Assembly (NCBI RefSeq): GCF_900103985.1
Contig: NZ_FNIE01000008.1
Location: 1 to 64,000, forward strand
DNA: 64,000 nucleotides
From: Actinacidiphila guanduensis
GTDB taxonomy: Bacteria; Actinomycetota; Actinomycetes; Streptomycetales; Streptomycetaceae
Direction of reading: 5' to 3'
Below, piece after piece: positions 44,471 through 53,309 of the stretch. Position numbers and translations under genes: made by a program. The notes beneath the pieces were generated by a model, which worked only from the letters and a program-made list of their open reading frames with translations, did not search any database and was not told the DNA's origin. Numbering within the stretch: position 1 is the first letter of the stretch; every line of letters begins with the position of its first letter.

Positions 44471-45643
44471 TCAGGCGTCGGAGAGGGATTCGTCCTGGAC
44501 CGGGGTGGGTGGGGGCCAGGGGGTCCAGCCGTCGGCGGGTGGGTAGGCGACTTCGCGCCACCAGGGGTAGGCGGGCGGCGGGGTGGCGGGTTCGAAGGGC
44601 TGGCCGACCAGGGGAGTGGTGGCGGTCGCGCCCGCTTCGTGGGCGGCGAAGACGGTGCCCTCGCCGGGGTCCGCCCAGGCGTGCGGTGCCAGGTTGAAGG
44701 TGCCCCAGTGGATCGGCAGCATCACCCCGCGCGCGCTGCCGCCCGACAGGTCGAGGTGCGCCTGGATGCCCTCCGCCGGAGTCATGTGGATGTCCGGCCA
44801 GAACTCGCTGTACGCGCCGATCTGGATCATCGTCGCGTCGAACGGGCCGTGCTGGGCGCCGATCTCGGCGAAGCCGGGGAAGTAGCCCGTGTCGCCGCTG
44901 TGGTAGATGCGGTGGGTGCCGTCGGTGACGACCCAGGACGCCCACAGGGTCTGCTGGCGCCCGCGCAGGCCCCGGCCGCAGAAGTGGCGGGCCGGGGTGG
45001 CGGTCAGCGTGAGGCCCTCGACCTCGGTCGACTCGTTCCAGTCCAGCTCACGCAGCCGGTCGGCCGGCACGCCCCAGTGCTCCAGGTGCGCGCCCACACC
45101 GAGCGGCACCGCGAAGACCGCGCCGCCGCGCAGCAGCGCGACGATCGTCGGCATGTCCAGGTGGTCGTAGTGGTCGTGGGAGATGACGACGACGTCCACA
45201 CCGGTCAGCGAGGCCACCGGCACGGGCGCCGGGTGCACCCGCTTGGGCCCCGCGAAGGCGAACGGCGAGCACCGCTCGCCCCACACCGGGTCGAACAGCA
45301 CCCGCCGCCCGCCGATCTCGGCGAGCACCGAGGAGTGGCCCATCCAGGTCAGCCGCAGGCCGGAGGCGGGCGGGCGCTCCAGGTCGGCGAGCGTGGTGGG
45401 GTGGATCGGCACCGGCCGGGCCGGCTTGCGCGCCTGGCGGGCCTCCTTGCGCAGGTTCGCCGGCAGTGCCTTCAGCATGCCGCCGCTGGGCGTCACACGG
45501 GCCCCGACGGGGTTGACGAACGCGCCGTCGGCGTAGTTCGGAGAGGCGAGGATGCGTGCGAGCCGCGCGCCCGTGGGGTCCGCGCCGAACGGCGCGGGCC
45601 GTAGTTTCACGAGGCGGGACGGCTTCGGGCCGGCGCCGGTCAC
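44471..45643 (-). CDS. MBL-fold metallo-hydrolase (UlaG/NAPE-PLD-like)
   Basis: Cytoplasmic metallo-beta-lactamase-fold enzyme of 390 residues. The zinc motif is SHDHYDHLD, with further ligands in ATPARHFCGRG, HSGDTGYFP and PIHWGTF; the LTWMGHSSVLAEIGG strand pair is typical of the UlaG/NAPE-PLD-like group. The GTG at 45643 has GGAGGA five bases upstream. A longer in-frame GTG at 45706 overlaps the GNAT stop but has no ribosome site. The gene follows the GNAT gene on the same strand and probably shares its transcript. The substrate, perhaps a phosphodiester, lactone or phospholipid, is unknown. Confidence 0.9.
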   Translation of the reverse strand: MTGAGPKPSRLVKLRPAPFGADPTGARLARILASPNYADGAFVNPVGARVTPSGGMLKALPANLRKEARQARKPARPVPIHPTTLADLERPPASGLRLTWMGHSSVLAEIGGRRVLFDPVWGERCSPFAFAGPKRVHPAPVPVASLTGVDVVVISHDHYDHLDMPTIVALLRGGAVFAVPLGVGAHLEHWGVPADRLRELDWNESTEVEGLTLTATPARHFCGRGLRGRQQTLWASWVVTDGTHRIYHSGDTGYFPGFAEIGAQHGPFDATMIQIGAYSEFWPDIHMTPAEGIQAHLDLSGGSARGVMLPIHWGTFNLAPHAWADPGEGTVFAAHEAGATATTPLVGQPFEPATPPPAYPWWREVAYPPADGWTPWPPPTPVQDESLSDA

Positions 45644-45702
45644 GGGTCCTCCAGGCGGATCGGGTGCGGCGGAAGGTCCGCCCTCCCCATTATGCGGCGG
45701 CG

Positions 45703-46551
45703 TCACGACACCGGAGGGGTGAAGACCACGGAGAGTTGATCACTCAGCGGCCGGTAGCCCAGCCGCGGGTAGAGGCGGTTGCTGACCGGATTGGCCAGGT
45801 CGGTGAAGAGCAGGACGTCCTTGGCGCCCGCGTCCAGCGCGGCCCGGGTGACCGCGTGGGTGACGCCCGCCCCGTAGCCGCGGCCGCGCTCGGCCTCGGG
45901 GGTGTAGACCGCCACGATCCGCACCTGGCCCTCCTCCGGCGGGGTCGTACCGGCCATCGCGACGGGCCGCCCGCCGTCCTCCCACAGGTAGCGACCGCCC
46001 AGCGCCAGCGAGTCCGCCACCGCCCGCACCGCGTTCGACGGGCTCTCCTCGCCCAGGTCGCGGGAGAACGCCGCCGCCCACTCCTCCAGCAGCGCGCGGT
46101 CCTCCGGCCCGGCGAGCCGGGCCCGCCCGGAGGGTGCCGGGTCCGGCGGCAGCAGCGTGCCGAGCCGGAAGAGCCGCATCTCGCGGTCGACCCGCGCCTG
46201 CCCGCCCGTGCGCTCCCGCCACGCGGCGGCGAAGGCCCGCACCGACTCCGCGACCCCGCGAGCACCCGGTACCGAGGCGGGCAGCTCGGCCGCCAGCTCG
46301 CGGGCCGACTCCGGGGTGCCGTGGGCGAGCAGCGGCGGGAAGGGCGGGGTCTGCAGGAAGGAGGCGGCGACCTCGCCGGAGCCGTCACGCCACCAGCCGA
46401 AGACGGGCGCGCCGCCGTACGTCTCCAGGCCCTGCCGACGCAGCGTCGCGCACACGGTGAGGGCCACGGTGTTCTCCTCGGGCCGCGCCCGCAGGAAGGG
46501 GTCCGCGGCGGCGGTGAAGTCGTCGAGCGAGCCGGTGATCGTCCATGCCAT
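45703..46551 (-). CDS. GNAT-family N-acetyltransferase
   Basis: Protein of 282 residues with an N-terminal DUF-like domain (MAWTITGSLDDFTAAADPFL) and a C-terminal GNAT fold: VRIVAVYTPEAERGRGYGAGVTHAVTRAAL is the acetyl-CoA loop, and NRLYPRLGYRP carries the conserved Tyr. The ATG at 46551 is chosen because upstream codons are random. It is divergent from the S9 peptidase gene with only 100 bases between the starts, and is followed by the MBL gene. The substrate is unknown. Confidence 0.88.
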   Translation of the reverse strand: MAWTITGSLDDFTAAADPFLRARPEENTVALTVCATLRRQGLETYGGAPVFGWWRDGSGEVAASFLQTPPFPPLLAHGTPESARELAAELPASVPGARGVAESVRAFAAAWRERTGGQARVDREMRLFRLGTLLPPDPAPSGRARLAGPEDRALLEEWAAAFSRDLGEESPSNAVRAVADSLALGGRYLWEDGGRPVAMAGTTPPEEGQVRIVAVYTPEAERGRGYGAGVTHAVTRAALDAGAKDVLLFTDLANPVSNRLYPRLGYRPLSDQLSVVFTPPVS

Positions 46552-46651
46552 CGCCCCATCGTGGCCGCTGCCCGCCATGCCGCGCACCTGGGTTTTCCGG
46601 CTCGCCGATCGAATACTTGTTCGAGGCGGTGAACCGTGGCAGTGTGCCGTC

Positions 46652-48937
46652 ATGCCGACCCCCGACGCGCTGCCCGAGCAGGTGGCCACCACCCGGCGGT
46701 TCTCCCTCGGCGTGCCCCGCGCCATCACCGTGGGCGCCGACGGCCGCACCGTGCTCTTCCTGCGGACCCGCGCCGGCGACGACCCGGTGGCCTGCCTGTG
46801 GGCGACGGACGCCGACACCGGGGCGGAACGGCTGCTCGCCGACCCGGCCGGACTCCTCGAACCCCCCGACGATGCGGGGAGATCGGGCGACGGCATCCGC
46901 GCCTACGCCACCGACCGGGCCGGCCGGCTCGCCGTCTTCACCTTCGCCGGGTCGCTGTGGGCGGTCGACGTGGCCGACGGGCGGGTACGGCGGCTGCCCG
47001 CGTCGGGCGAGCCCGCCGCACCGCGCCCCGACCCGCAGGGGCGCCGCATCGCCTATGCCACCGGTGGCGCCCTCCGGCTGATCGGCGCCGACGGGCGCGG
47101 TGACCGCGAACTGGCCGCGCCCCAGGGCCCGGAGGTCGTGCATGGCCTCGGCGAGCACACCGAGCACGGCCTGTGGTGGGCCCCGGACGGGCGCCGACTC
47201 CTGTACGCCCGGACGGACTTCACCCGTGTCGGCCGCTGGTACCTCGCCGATCCCTCGGCGCCGTGGCAGCCGCCGAGGGTGCTGCGGCGTTCGACGCCGG
47301 GTACGCCGCTGCCGGACGTGACACTGTGGGTGGCGGAGTTGGCGGCCTCCGCGCGAATGGGGGCGGCCCGGACGGGATCCGGGGCGGCGGGAGCGGGGGC
47401 CGCCGAAGCGCCCGCCGAGTCCCCGGCCGAAGCGCACGCCGAGCCCCTGGTCTCACCGCACGCCGAGTCCCCTGCCCGACCGCGGGCCGAGTCCCCGAGC
47501 CACGCGGACGCCGAACCCCTCGCCCAATTGCGGGGCGGGCTGCGAACTCCGCCCGACGCGGCCCCGTTTGCGCCACCCCGCATCCAAGTCCTCTGGGACC
47601 GGGCCGCGTTCGCGTACGTCGTCGGCGCCGGGTGGGACGCCCACGGCCCGTACGCCCTCGTCCAGTCCCGCGACCAGCGCACCGTACGGCTGCTGGCGAT
47701 CGACCCCGCCGACGGGACCACCCGCGTGCTGCACGAGCAGCACGACCCCCGCTGGGTGCACCTCGTGCCCGGCCTCCCGGCGCGGACCGCCGCCGGCGAG
47801 CTGGTCACGGCCGAGGAGCGGGACGGCACCCGCACGCTGGCCGTCGCCGGCACTCCCGTCACCCCAGCCGGGCTCCAACTCGGCGCCGTGCTCGGCGTCG
47901 AGGGCGAGGACGTGCTCTTCACCGCCTCGCGCGAGCCCGCCGAGACCCACCTGTGGACGTACCGGCCGGGGGAGGGGCTGCGGCGGCTCAGCCGGGAGCC
48001 GGGCGTGCACACCGGGGTACGTGGCGGCGGCACGCTGGTGCACACCGCGGGCGGCCCGGACCGTCCCGGCGGCCGTACGACGGTACGGCGCCGCGGCAGC
48101 ACCCGCGCCATCGCCTCGCTCGTCCAGCAACCCACCCTGGACGTACGGGCGGTGCGGCTGCTGCTCGGGCCGCGCCGGCTGCGCGCCGACCTCCACCTGC
48201 CGTCCTGGCACCGTCCGGGCACCCGACTGCCCGTCCTGGCCGACCCCTACGGCGGGGCGGCGCGGCGCCGTGTCACGGCCGAGCGGGACTGGCGGTCGCT
48301 GGTCGCGCAGTGGTTCGCCGAGCAGGGCTTCGCGGTGCTCGTGGCCGACGGCCGCGGTACTCCCGGGCGCGGCCCGCAGTGGGAACGGGCCGTCCACGGC
48401 GACCTGTTCGGCCCTGCGGTGGAGGACCAGGCCACCGCCGTACGGGAGGCGGCCAGGCGGTTCCCCGACCTCGACCCCGGCCGGGTCGGCATCCGCGGCT
48501 GGTCCTTCGGCGGCGCGCTCGCCCTGGCGGCCGTCCTCCAGCGCCCCGACGTCTTCCACGCCGCCGTGGCCGGCGCCGCCGTCACCGACCAACGCGTCTA
48601 CGACGCCCGTTGGCGCGAACGGTTCCTCGGACCGCCCGCGGAGTCACTCCGGACATACGAGTCCAACTCCCTGCTGCGCAGGGCCCCTTCGCTGACCCGC
48701 CCGCTCCTCCTGGTCCAGGGCCTCGCCGACACGACCACCCACCCCTCCCACACCCTCCGCATGTCCGCGGCCCTGCTCGCGGCAGCCCGGCCGCACGAGG
48801 TCCTGCTCCTCCCGAACGCGGGCCACGACGCCATCGGCTCCCCGCTCACCGCCCCTTTGCTCCGCCACCAACTGGCCTTCCTGCAGAAGCACCTGCACCC
48901 ACCGAGCCGCAATCAGGCGTACGGCGGGGCGGATTGA
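46652..48937 (+). CDS. S9 prolyl-oligopeptidase-family serine peptidase
   Basis: Protein of 761 residues without a signal peptide. The N-terminal part is a seven- or eight-bladed beta-propeller (DPP IV type), and the last 260 residues are an alpha/beta hydrolase. The triad is Ser618 in RGWSFGG, Asp693 in GLADTTT and His725 in NAGHD. It should cleave short peptides, probably after Pro, in the cytoplasm. Residues about 232-307 are an Ala/Pro/Glu-rich low-complexity insertion between propeller blades, made of repeats like AESPA. The ribosome site before the ATG at 46652 is weak. Confidence 0.92.
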   Translation: MPTPDALPEQVATTRRFSLGVPRAITVGADGRTVLFLRTRAGDDPVACLWATDADTGAERLLADPAGLLEPPDDAGRSGDGIRAYATDRAGRLAVFTFAGSLWAVDVADGRVRRLPASGEPAAPRPDPQGRRIAYATGGALRLIGADGRGDRELAAPQGPEVVHGLGEHTEHGLWWAPDGRRLLYARTDFTRVGRWYLADPSAPWQPPRVLRRSTPGTPLPDVTLWVAELAASARMGAARTGSGAAGAGAAEAPAESPAEAHAEPLVSPHAESPARPRAESPSHADAEPLAQLRGGLRTPPDAAPFAPPRIQVLWDRAAFAYVVGAGWDAHGPYALVQSRDQRTVRLLAIDPADGTTRVLHEQHDPRWVHLVPGLPARTAAGELVTAEERDGTRTLAVAGTPVTPAGLQLGAVLGVEGEDVLFTASREPAETHLWTYRPGEGLRRLSREPGVHTGVRGGGTLVHTAGGPDRPGGRTTVRRRGSTRAIASLVQQPTLDVRAVRLLLGPRRLRADLHLPSWHRPGTRLPVLADPYGGAARRRVTAERDWRSLVAQWFAEQGFAVLVADGRGTPGRGPQWERAVHGDLFGPAVEDQATAVREAARRFPDLDPGRVGIRGWSFGGALALAAVLQRPDVFHAAVAGAAVTDQRVYDARWRERFLGPPAESLRTYESNSLLRRAPSLTRPLLLVQGLADTTTHPSHTLRMSAALLAAARPHEVLLLPNAGHDAIGSPLTAPLLRHQLAFLQKHLHPPSRNQAYGGAD

Positions 48938-48995
48938 GCAGGAAGGCCGCGCCGGGCGGTGAGGCGACGGGGTAGGGCCCGCGGCTGCCGTGGAT

Positions 48996-49312
48996 GGCGG
49001 GATTGCTGTGCCTTCGGCCGCGGCGGCGGTGGTTGGCCGCATTCAGGTCGCCCTGCCGGCGGGGGTTGTTGAGGTCGTGGGCGATCGCGGCGCGGGCGGT
49101 CATGCGGGGCGGTGCCTTGCGCGCCCGGGAGTTGATGGCCGGGTGGCCGGACGACGGCCTCGTGCGCGGGTCGGAGCTTGCGGCTTGCAACTCGGGCTCG
49201 CGGCTTGGGGGCCTACGGCTGGTGCGGGTGGCGGGATTGCCGTGCCTTCGGCCGGACGACGGCCTCGTGCACGGGGATCGGAGCGCGGGCGGTTTGCAAC
49301 TCGGGCTCGCGG
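48996..49312. repeat. Degenerate repeats in a 493-base non-coding stretch
   Basis: Between the convergent S9 and ROK genes, segments recur: GGCGGGATTGCYGTGCCTTC at 48996 and 49230; GGACGACGGCCTCGTGC at 49149 and 49254; TTGCAACTCGGGCTCGCGG at 49185 and 49294. The last two define a unit of about 105 bases present twice. No gene is seen in 48938-49430. Confidence 0.7.
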
Positions 49313-49430
49313 TCGCGGTGTTGGCCGTGCCCGTCACCCGTCCCCGATCGCGGGCTCGGCTCGCACCGGTCCCGTTGCTCACCGTCCGCGAGCCCGCGCG
49401 CCCACGACCCCGCGCTCCCGAAGACCACCG

Positions 49431-50348
49431 TCACCCTTCGCGCAGGGCTCGCACCGCCGCTCCCACCAGCGCCGCATCCTCTCCGTCCGTCCGGGGGACC
49501 ACATGAACCGTCGCCGGCCCTTCGTCGTGAGCCGTGAGGCCCGCGGTCAGCGGTGGGCCGACGGTCGGCCAGGACGCCGCCACCGAGCCCCCTACGACCA
49601 GCGTCGTCGCCTTGAAGGCCGACAGCCACGGGGCCAGTGCGCCACCCAGCGCGGACAGCGCCGTGTCCACGACCTCGCGGGCAGCGCCCTCGCCCGCCGC
49701 CGCGGCCGAGGTCAGCTCGCGCCACCCCGCCGGCACCCGCCCGGTCAGGGCCGCGTACCGGGCCGTGACCGCTCGCGTGGAGACCCGTTCCTCCAAGGGG
49801 TCGCCGTCGATCGTGAGCAGGTCGGCGCGGCCTTCCGGTGGCACTTCGGGCGACTCGGTCACGATGCGGCCCGCGTCGAGGAAGGCGGAGCCGACGCCCG
49901 TGCCCAGGGTGAGCGCTGCCATGCGGGCGGGGCGGTCCGGGGAGGTGTGCCAGGCGCCGAGGGCGAAGGCGTGGGCGTCGTTGAGGAAGAGGGGACGGGC
50001 GCCCGGCGGGAGCAGCCGGGTGAGGTGTTCGCCCACCGGGAAGCCGTCGAGGGCGTCGAACTTGCCGACGCCTCGGTAGCGGGCGACGCCCGCCGCGTAG
50101 TCGAAGGGGCCCGGCAGGGCGATGCCCCAGACGGGGTGGAGCCGGCGGCCCGCGAGGCCGGCCGCCGCCGCGGCGAGCGCGGTGAGGAACAGGGGAGGGT
50201 CGGCGTCCGGGGACAGCGGCAGCCGCTGCCTGCTGCCGGGGATCACCCGGACCGCGACAGGATCGACGGCGGCCGCGGTGACGTGCGAACCGCCGATGTC
50301 GAGCACGGGGACGGCCGCGGGCGCCGCGCCCCGCGAGGAAGTGGGCAT
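49431..50348 (-). CDS. ROK-family sugar kinase
   Basis: Protein of 305 residues. The phosphate-binding motif is VLDIGGSHVTAAAVD, the catalytic region is LFLNDAHAFALG with the conserved Asp, and the second phosphate loop is LTLGTGVGSAFL. The usual ROK zinc motif (His and CxCGxxGC) is replaced by PEGRADLLTIDGDPLEE, so it is a zinc-free member. The ATG at 50348 lies six bases past the LacI stop, with both in one operon behind the isomerase-like gene. Fructokinase or mannokinase activity would fit the neighbours. Confidence 0.88.
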   Translation of the reverse strand: MPTSSRGAAPAAVPVLDIGGSHVTAAAVDPVAVRVIPGSRQRLPLSPDADPPLFLTALAAAAAGLAGRRLHPVWGIALPGPFDYAAGVARYRGVGKFDALDGFPVGEHLTRLLPPGARPLFLNDAHAFALGAWHTSPDRPARMAALTLGTGVGSAFLDAGRIVTESPEVPPEGRADLLTIDGDPLEERVSTRAVTARYAALTGRVPAGWRELTSAAAAGEGAAREVVDTALSALGGALAPWLSAFKATTLVVGGSVAASWPTVGPPLTAGLTAHDEGPATVHVVPRTDGEDAALVGAAVRALREG

Positions 50349-50354
50349 GGGTAC

Positions 50355-51392
50355 CTACCGGGGGGTCGGGTGGTCCACGAGGGTGGTGGGGACGGTGACG
50401 CGCCGCGGCTGGAGGGCGGCGGGGGCGTCGCGGCGCTCGAAGAGCAGCGTGGCGGCGGCCCGGCCCAGCTCGGCGGGGTCGTAGGAGACCACGGTCAGCG
50501 GGACGTTGAGCAGGTCGGCCAGCTCGATGTCGTCGAAACCCGCCAGTGCGACGGGCGGTTCGCCGGGGGAGCGGCGGCGCAGCGCGCGCAACGCGCCCAC
50601 CGTGTTGCGGTTGTTGGCGGCGAGCAGCGCGGTCGGCGGGTCCGGCAGAGCGAGCATGCCGAGGGCCGCCTCCTCGGCGAGCGCGGTGTCGCCCCGGTGC
50701 CGGCTGACGTACCGCTCGGCGACCGGGATGCCGGCCTCCTCCAGCGCGAGGGCGTAGCCGCGGAACCGCTCGGAGCCGGTCCACAGCGACGGCGGCAGGC
50801 CGAGGAAGCCGATCCGGCGGTGGCCGCGCGCCAGCAGCCGCCGGCAGGCGTCCCGGCTGCCGCCGAAGTCGTCCACGAGCACGCAGTCGACGTCCACACC
50901 CACCGGCGGTCCCGCGGCCAGCACCACCGGGGTGCCGCGCAGCCGGTCCGGGGCAAGGTGGGCGTGGTCGTGGCCGGAGGGGACGACGACCAGGCCGTCC
51001 ACACCGCGCTCCACCAGGTCGGCCACCACCTCGCGTTCGGCTGCCGGGTCCTCGCCGGTGCTGCCGAGCATCACCCGCGCGCCGGACCGGACGCAGATCT
51101 CCTCGACGCCCACGGCCAGTTGGGAGTAGAAGGGGTTGGCGAGGTTGGTGACCACCAGGCCGACCAGCTCGGTCGGGCCGCCCGAACGCAGGCCCCGCGC
51201 CAGCCGGTTGGGCCGGTAGCCCAGGGCCTCGACCTCGGCGAGCACCCGGCGCCGGGTCTCGTCGCCGATGCCCCCCTGGCCGCGCAGCGCGCGCGAGACT
51301 GTCATCGGGCTCACCCCCAGCCGCTCGGCCACGTCCCGCATGGTCAGGGACTGCTCGGGCTCGGGACGTCCGCCCACACCACCTGCGCTCAT
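50355..51392 (-). CDS. LacI-family transcriptional repressor
   Basis: Repressor of 345 residues. The helix-turn-helix is LTMRDVAERLGVSPMTVSRALRG, the hinge helix follows (YRPNRLARGLRSG), and the sugar-binding core shows VGLVVTNLANPFYSQLAVGVEE and FDDIELADLL. The ATG at 51392 overlaps the stop of the isomerase-like gene (ATGA), so all three operon genes are coupled. It most likely represses its own operon by binding near 53198-53209 and is released by a sugar or sugar phosphate. It could also act on the LacI-type palindrome at 26253. Confidence 0.95.
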   Translation of the reverse strand: MSAGGVGGRPEPEQSLTMRDVAERLGVSPMTVSRALRGQGGIGDETRRRVLAEVEALGYRPNRLARGLRSGGPTELVGLVVTNLANPFYSQLAVGVEEICVRSGARVMLGSTGEDPAAEREVVADLVERGVDGLVVVPSGHDHAHLAPDRLRGTPVVLAAGPPVGVDVDCVLVDDFGGSRDACRRLLARGHRRIGFLGLPPSLWTGSERFRGYALALEEAGIPVAERYVSRHRGDTALAEEAALGMLALPDPPTALLAANNRNTVGALRALRRRSPGEPPVALAGFDDIELADLLNVPLTVVSYDPAELGRAAATLLFERRDAPAALQPRRVTVPTTLVDHPTPR

Positions 51393-53131
51393 ACCACCTG
51401 CGCCTTTACCAGTCGGACCGGTTCCGGCCCGGCGTTGCGCACCTGGTAGGCGGTCACGGAGGCCGGCACGGCAAGAGTCTCGGCGTAGTGTACGAAGTGC
51501 TGCTCGCCCGCCTCGGTCGTCACCAGCGCGCCCTGGCCGTCCACCACGGTCAGCACGTGGAAGCGGCCCGCCGTGCTCTGCTCGGCCGCGCCGCCGGGCT
51601 CGATCCGCAGCCGGCGGACCTCGAAGAACATCTCGGGCAGCGCGCCGATGAGTTCCTCGTGCCACCCCTCGCCCGCCGTCAGCTCCCGGGGCCGCTGCAC
51701 CAGGTCGCGCGCGACCGAGGCGCCGGAGCGGGCCGGGTCGAGGTTGCGGAAGGCGTGCTCGACGTGGACCGCGCGCTGCCGGTCGGCGGCGTCCCGGCGC
51801 AGCCAGTCGTAGAACCGCAGCGAGTACAGGTACGGGGTGGCGCTGACCTCCAGGACGACGTTGCCCGCGCCGCTGCCGTGCGGGGTGCCGGCCGGGACCA
51901 GGTAGAGCTGCCCGGCCTCGGCGGGGAAGGTCTGCACGTAGCGCTCGATGGCGAAGGGCACGCCGTGGGCGTCGGCGGCGTGGGCATGGTCGTGGAAGGA
52001 GTCGAGGTCGGCGCCCTCGTGCAGGCCGAGGAAGACGCGGCTGCCGGTGCCCGCCCGCATGAGGTAGTAGCTCTCGTGCTGGGCGTAGGGCCAGCCGAAC
52101 AGCTCGCGCATCTCCCGCGGTTGAGGATGGCAGTGGACCGACAGGTTGCCGCCGCCGACCGTGTCGAGGTAGTCGAAGCGGATCGGGAACGAGGTGCCGA
52201 ACATCTCGTGCGCCACCTCACCCAGCACCTGTGCGGGGAAGAGGGAGACGACGAGCTGGAAGGGGACCTCCACGCCCGCCTGCGGGCTCTCGCCGAGCAG
52301 GACGCCGCTCTCGGGCGCGATCAGCTCGTACCCCAGCGCGGTGTTGGGCGCCTCGGTGTTGTGACCGAGCTGCTCCTGGCCCCAATGCCCGCCCCACGGG
52401 GTGGAGTTGAAGGTCGGCCGGGTACGGAAGGGCCGCCCGGCCAGCCACCGGCAGGACGCCCGCAGGGCCTCGCCGCTGATCGAGCGCGGCTGCGCGGTAT
52501 CGGTAACGTCGATCCAGCGGTCGATCCGCCGGGCCATGGCGTCGCGGTGCCGGTCCAGCAGGGGCCAGTCGATGTAGAACAGCCGCCGCAGGCTGGGCGG
52601 TTCGCCGTCCGGCGCGCCCAGGTTGCGGCCGAGGCCCCGGCCGACGGCCGCCTCCGCGAAGCGCTTGGGCGTGTCGGCCCACCACAGCGCGTCCGCCCCC
52701 ACCAGCGCGGCGCCGGGGCCGACGACGACCCGCACCTGCCCCTCGGGGACCGCGGCGGACAGCGCCGCCAGCGCGGACGGGTCGAGCAGGTCGGCCAGTT
52801 CGCCCTGCGCGAGCCGGGCGAAGTCGGGGTCGCCGGACAGGGCGGGGGAATCGGTGAGCTCGCGGATCGCCGCCCAGTCCCGCATCGCAGTCCGCGTGTC
52901 CACGGTCTCCACCGCGGTGCTGCCGGCGGCCCCGAGGGCGGCGCGTATGTCCTCGGCGAGGTCGTCCCAGGCGAGCGCCGGCGGACCGTCGACGGCCAGG
53001 AGCCGTACCCCGGCGGGCAGTTCGCGCACGGCAGCGTCCCAGCCGGCGGCGACCGCTCCCGCCTGCACGGGATAGCAGGGGTCCGGCTCGTACGCCGCAG
53101 CCGTCACCGTCACTTGCGACCAGTCGCCCAT
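51389..53131 (-). CDS. Class I mannose-6-phosphate-isomerase-like protein with extra N-terminal domain
   Basis: Protein of 580 residues against about 400 for class I phosphomannose isomerases. Residues about 220-580 carry the cupin fold: TPWGGHWGQEQLG, the zinc motif NLSVHCHPQ, the Glu/His segment HEGADLDSFHDHAHA, and LVPAGTPHGSGAG. It should interconvert mannose-6-phosphate and fructose-6-phosphate, or a related sugar. Residues 1-200 form an alpha/beta domain recalling small kinases (VRLLAVDGPPALAWDDLAEDI) but with no Walker A loop, so it is probably not catalytic. The ATG at 53131 has GGAG eight bases upstream. It is the first gene of the LacI/ROK operon. Confidence 0.85.
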   Translation of the reverse strand: MGDWSQVTVTAAAYEPDPCYPVQAGAVAAGWDAAVRELPAGVRLLAVDGPPALAWDDLAEDIRAALGAAGSTAVETVDTRTAMRDWAAIRELTDSPALSGDPDFARLAQGELADLLDPSALAALSAAVPEGQVRVVVGPGAALVGADALWWADTPKRFAEAAVGRGLGRNLGAPDGEPPSLRRLFYIDWPLLDRHRDAMARRIDRWIDVTDTAQPRSISGEALRASCRWLAGRPFRTRPTFNSTPWGGHWGQEQLGHNTEAPNTALGYELIAPESGVLLGESPQAGVEVPFQLVVSLFPAQVLGEVAHEMFGTSFPIRFDYLDTVGGGNLSVHCHPQPREMRELFGWPYAQHESYYLMRAGTGSRVFLGLHEGADLDSFHDHAHAADAHGVPFAIERYVQTFPAEAGQLYLVPAGTPHGSGAGNVVLEVSATPYLYSLRFYDWLRRDAADRQRAVHVEHAFRNLDPARSGASVARDLVQRPRELTAGEGWHEELIGALPEMFFEVRRLRIEPGGAAEQSTAGRFHVLTVVDGQGALVTTEAGEQHFVHYAETLAVPASVTAYQVRNAGPEPVRLVKAQVV

Positions 53132-53197
53132 GCCATCCGCTCCGCACCAGAGATAACGCGAACGCCCGGTCTTTCCCGACCACGGGCTCGCTGTCGA

Positions 53198-53209
53198 GTT
53201 AACGATAAC
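53198..53209. promoter_or_regulatory. Candidate LacI operator before the isomerase-LacI-ROK operon
   Basis: GTTAACGATAAC is a near-palindrome with a central CG, 67 bases ahead of the operon start. A second partly similar run, GATAACGCGAAC, lies at 53153-53164. Both suit a locally encoded LacI repressor. Confidence 0.5.
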
Positions 53210-53251
53210 GTAGCAGGTGGACCGGACCCTGGCGAGAGGCGGCAGCGTTAC

Positions 53252-53308
53252 GCCCCCTGTGCCCCCTGTGCCCCCTGTGCCTCCTGTGCCCCCTGTGCCC
53301 CCTGCGCC
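53252..53308. repeat. Nine-base tandem repeat after the M3 peptidase gene
   Basis: About six copies of GCCCCCTGT, with two single-base variants, stand directly past the TAA stop (53310-53312) of the minus-strand peptidase gene. There are no spacers, so it is not a CRISPR. Confidence 0.9.
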
Positions 53309-53309
53309 C

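Noticed and set aside
53252..53308. Possible CRISPR-like array
   Set aside because: The units are nine bases and contiguous, with no spacers. No cas genes were seen in the window.
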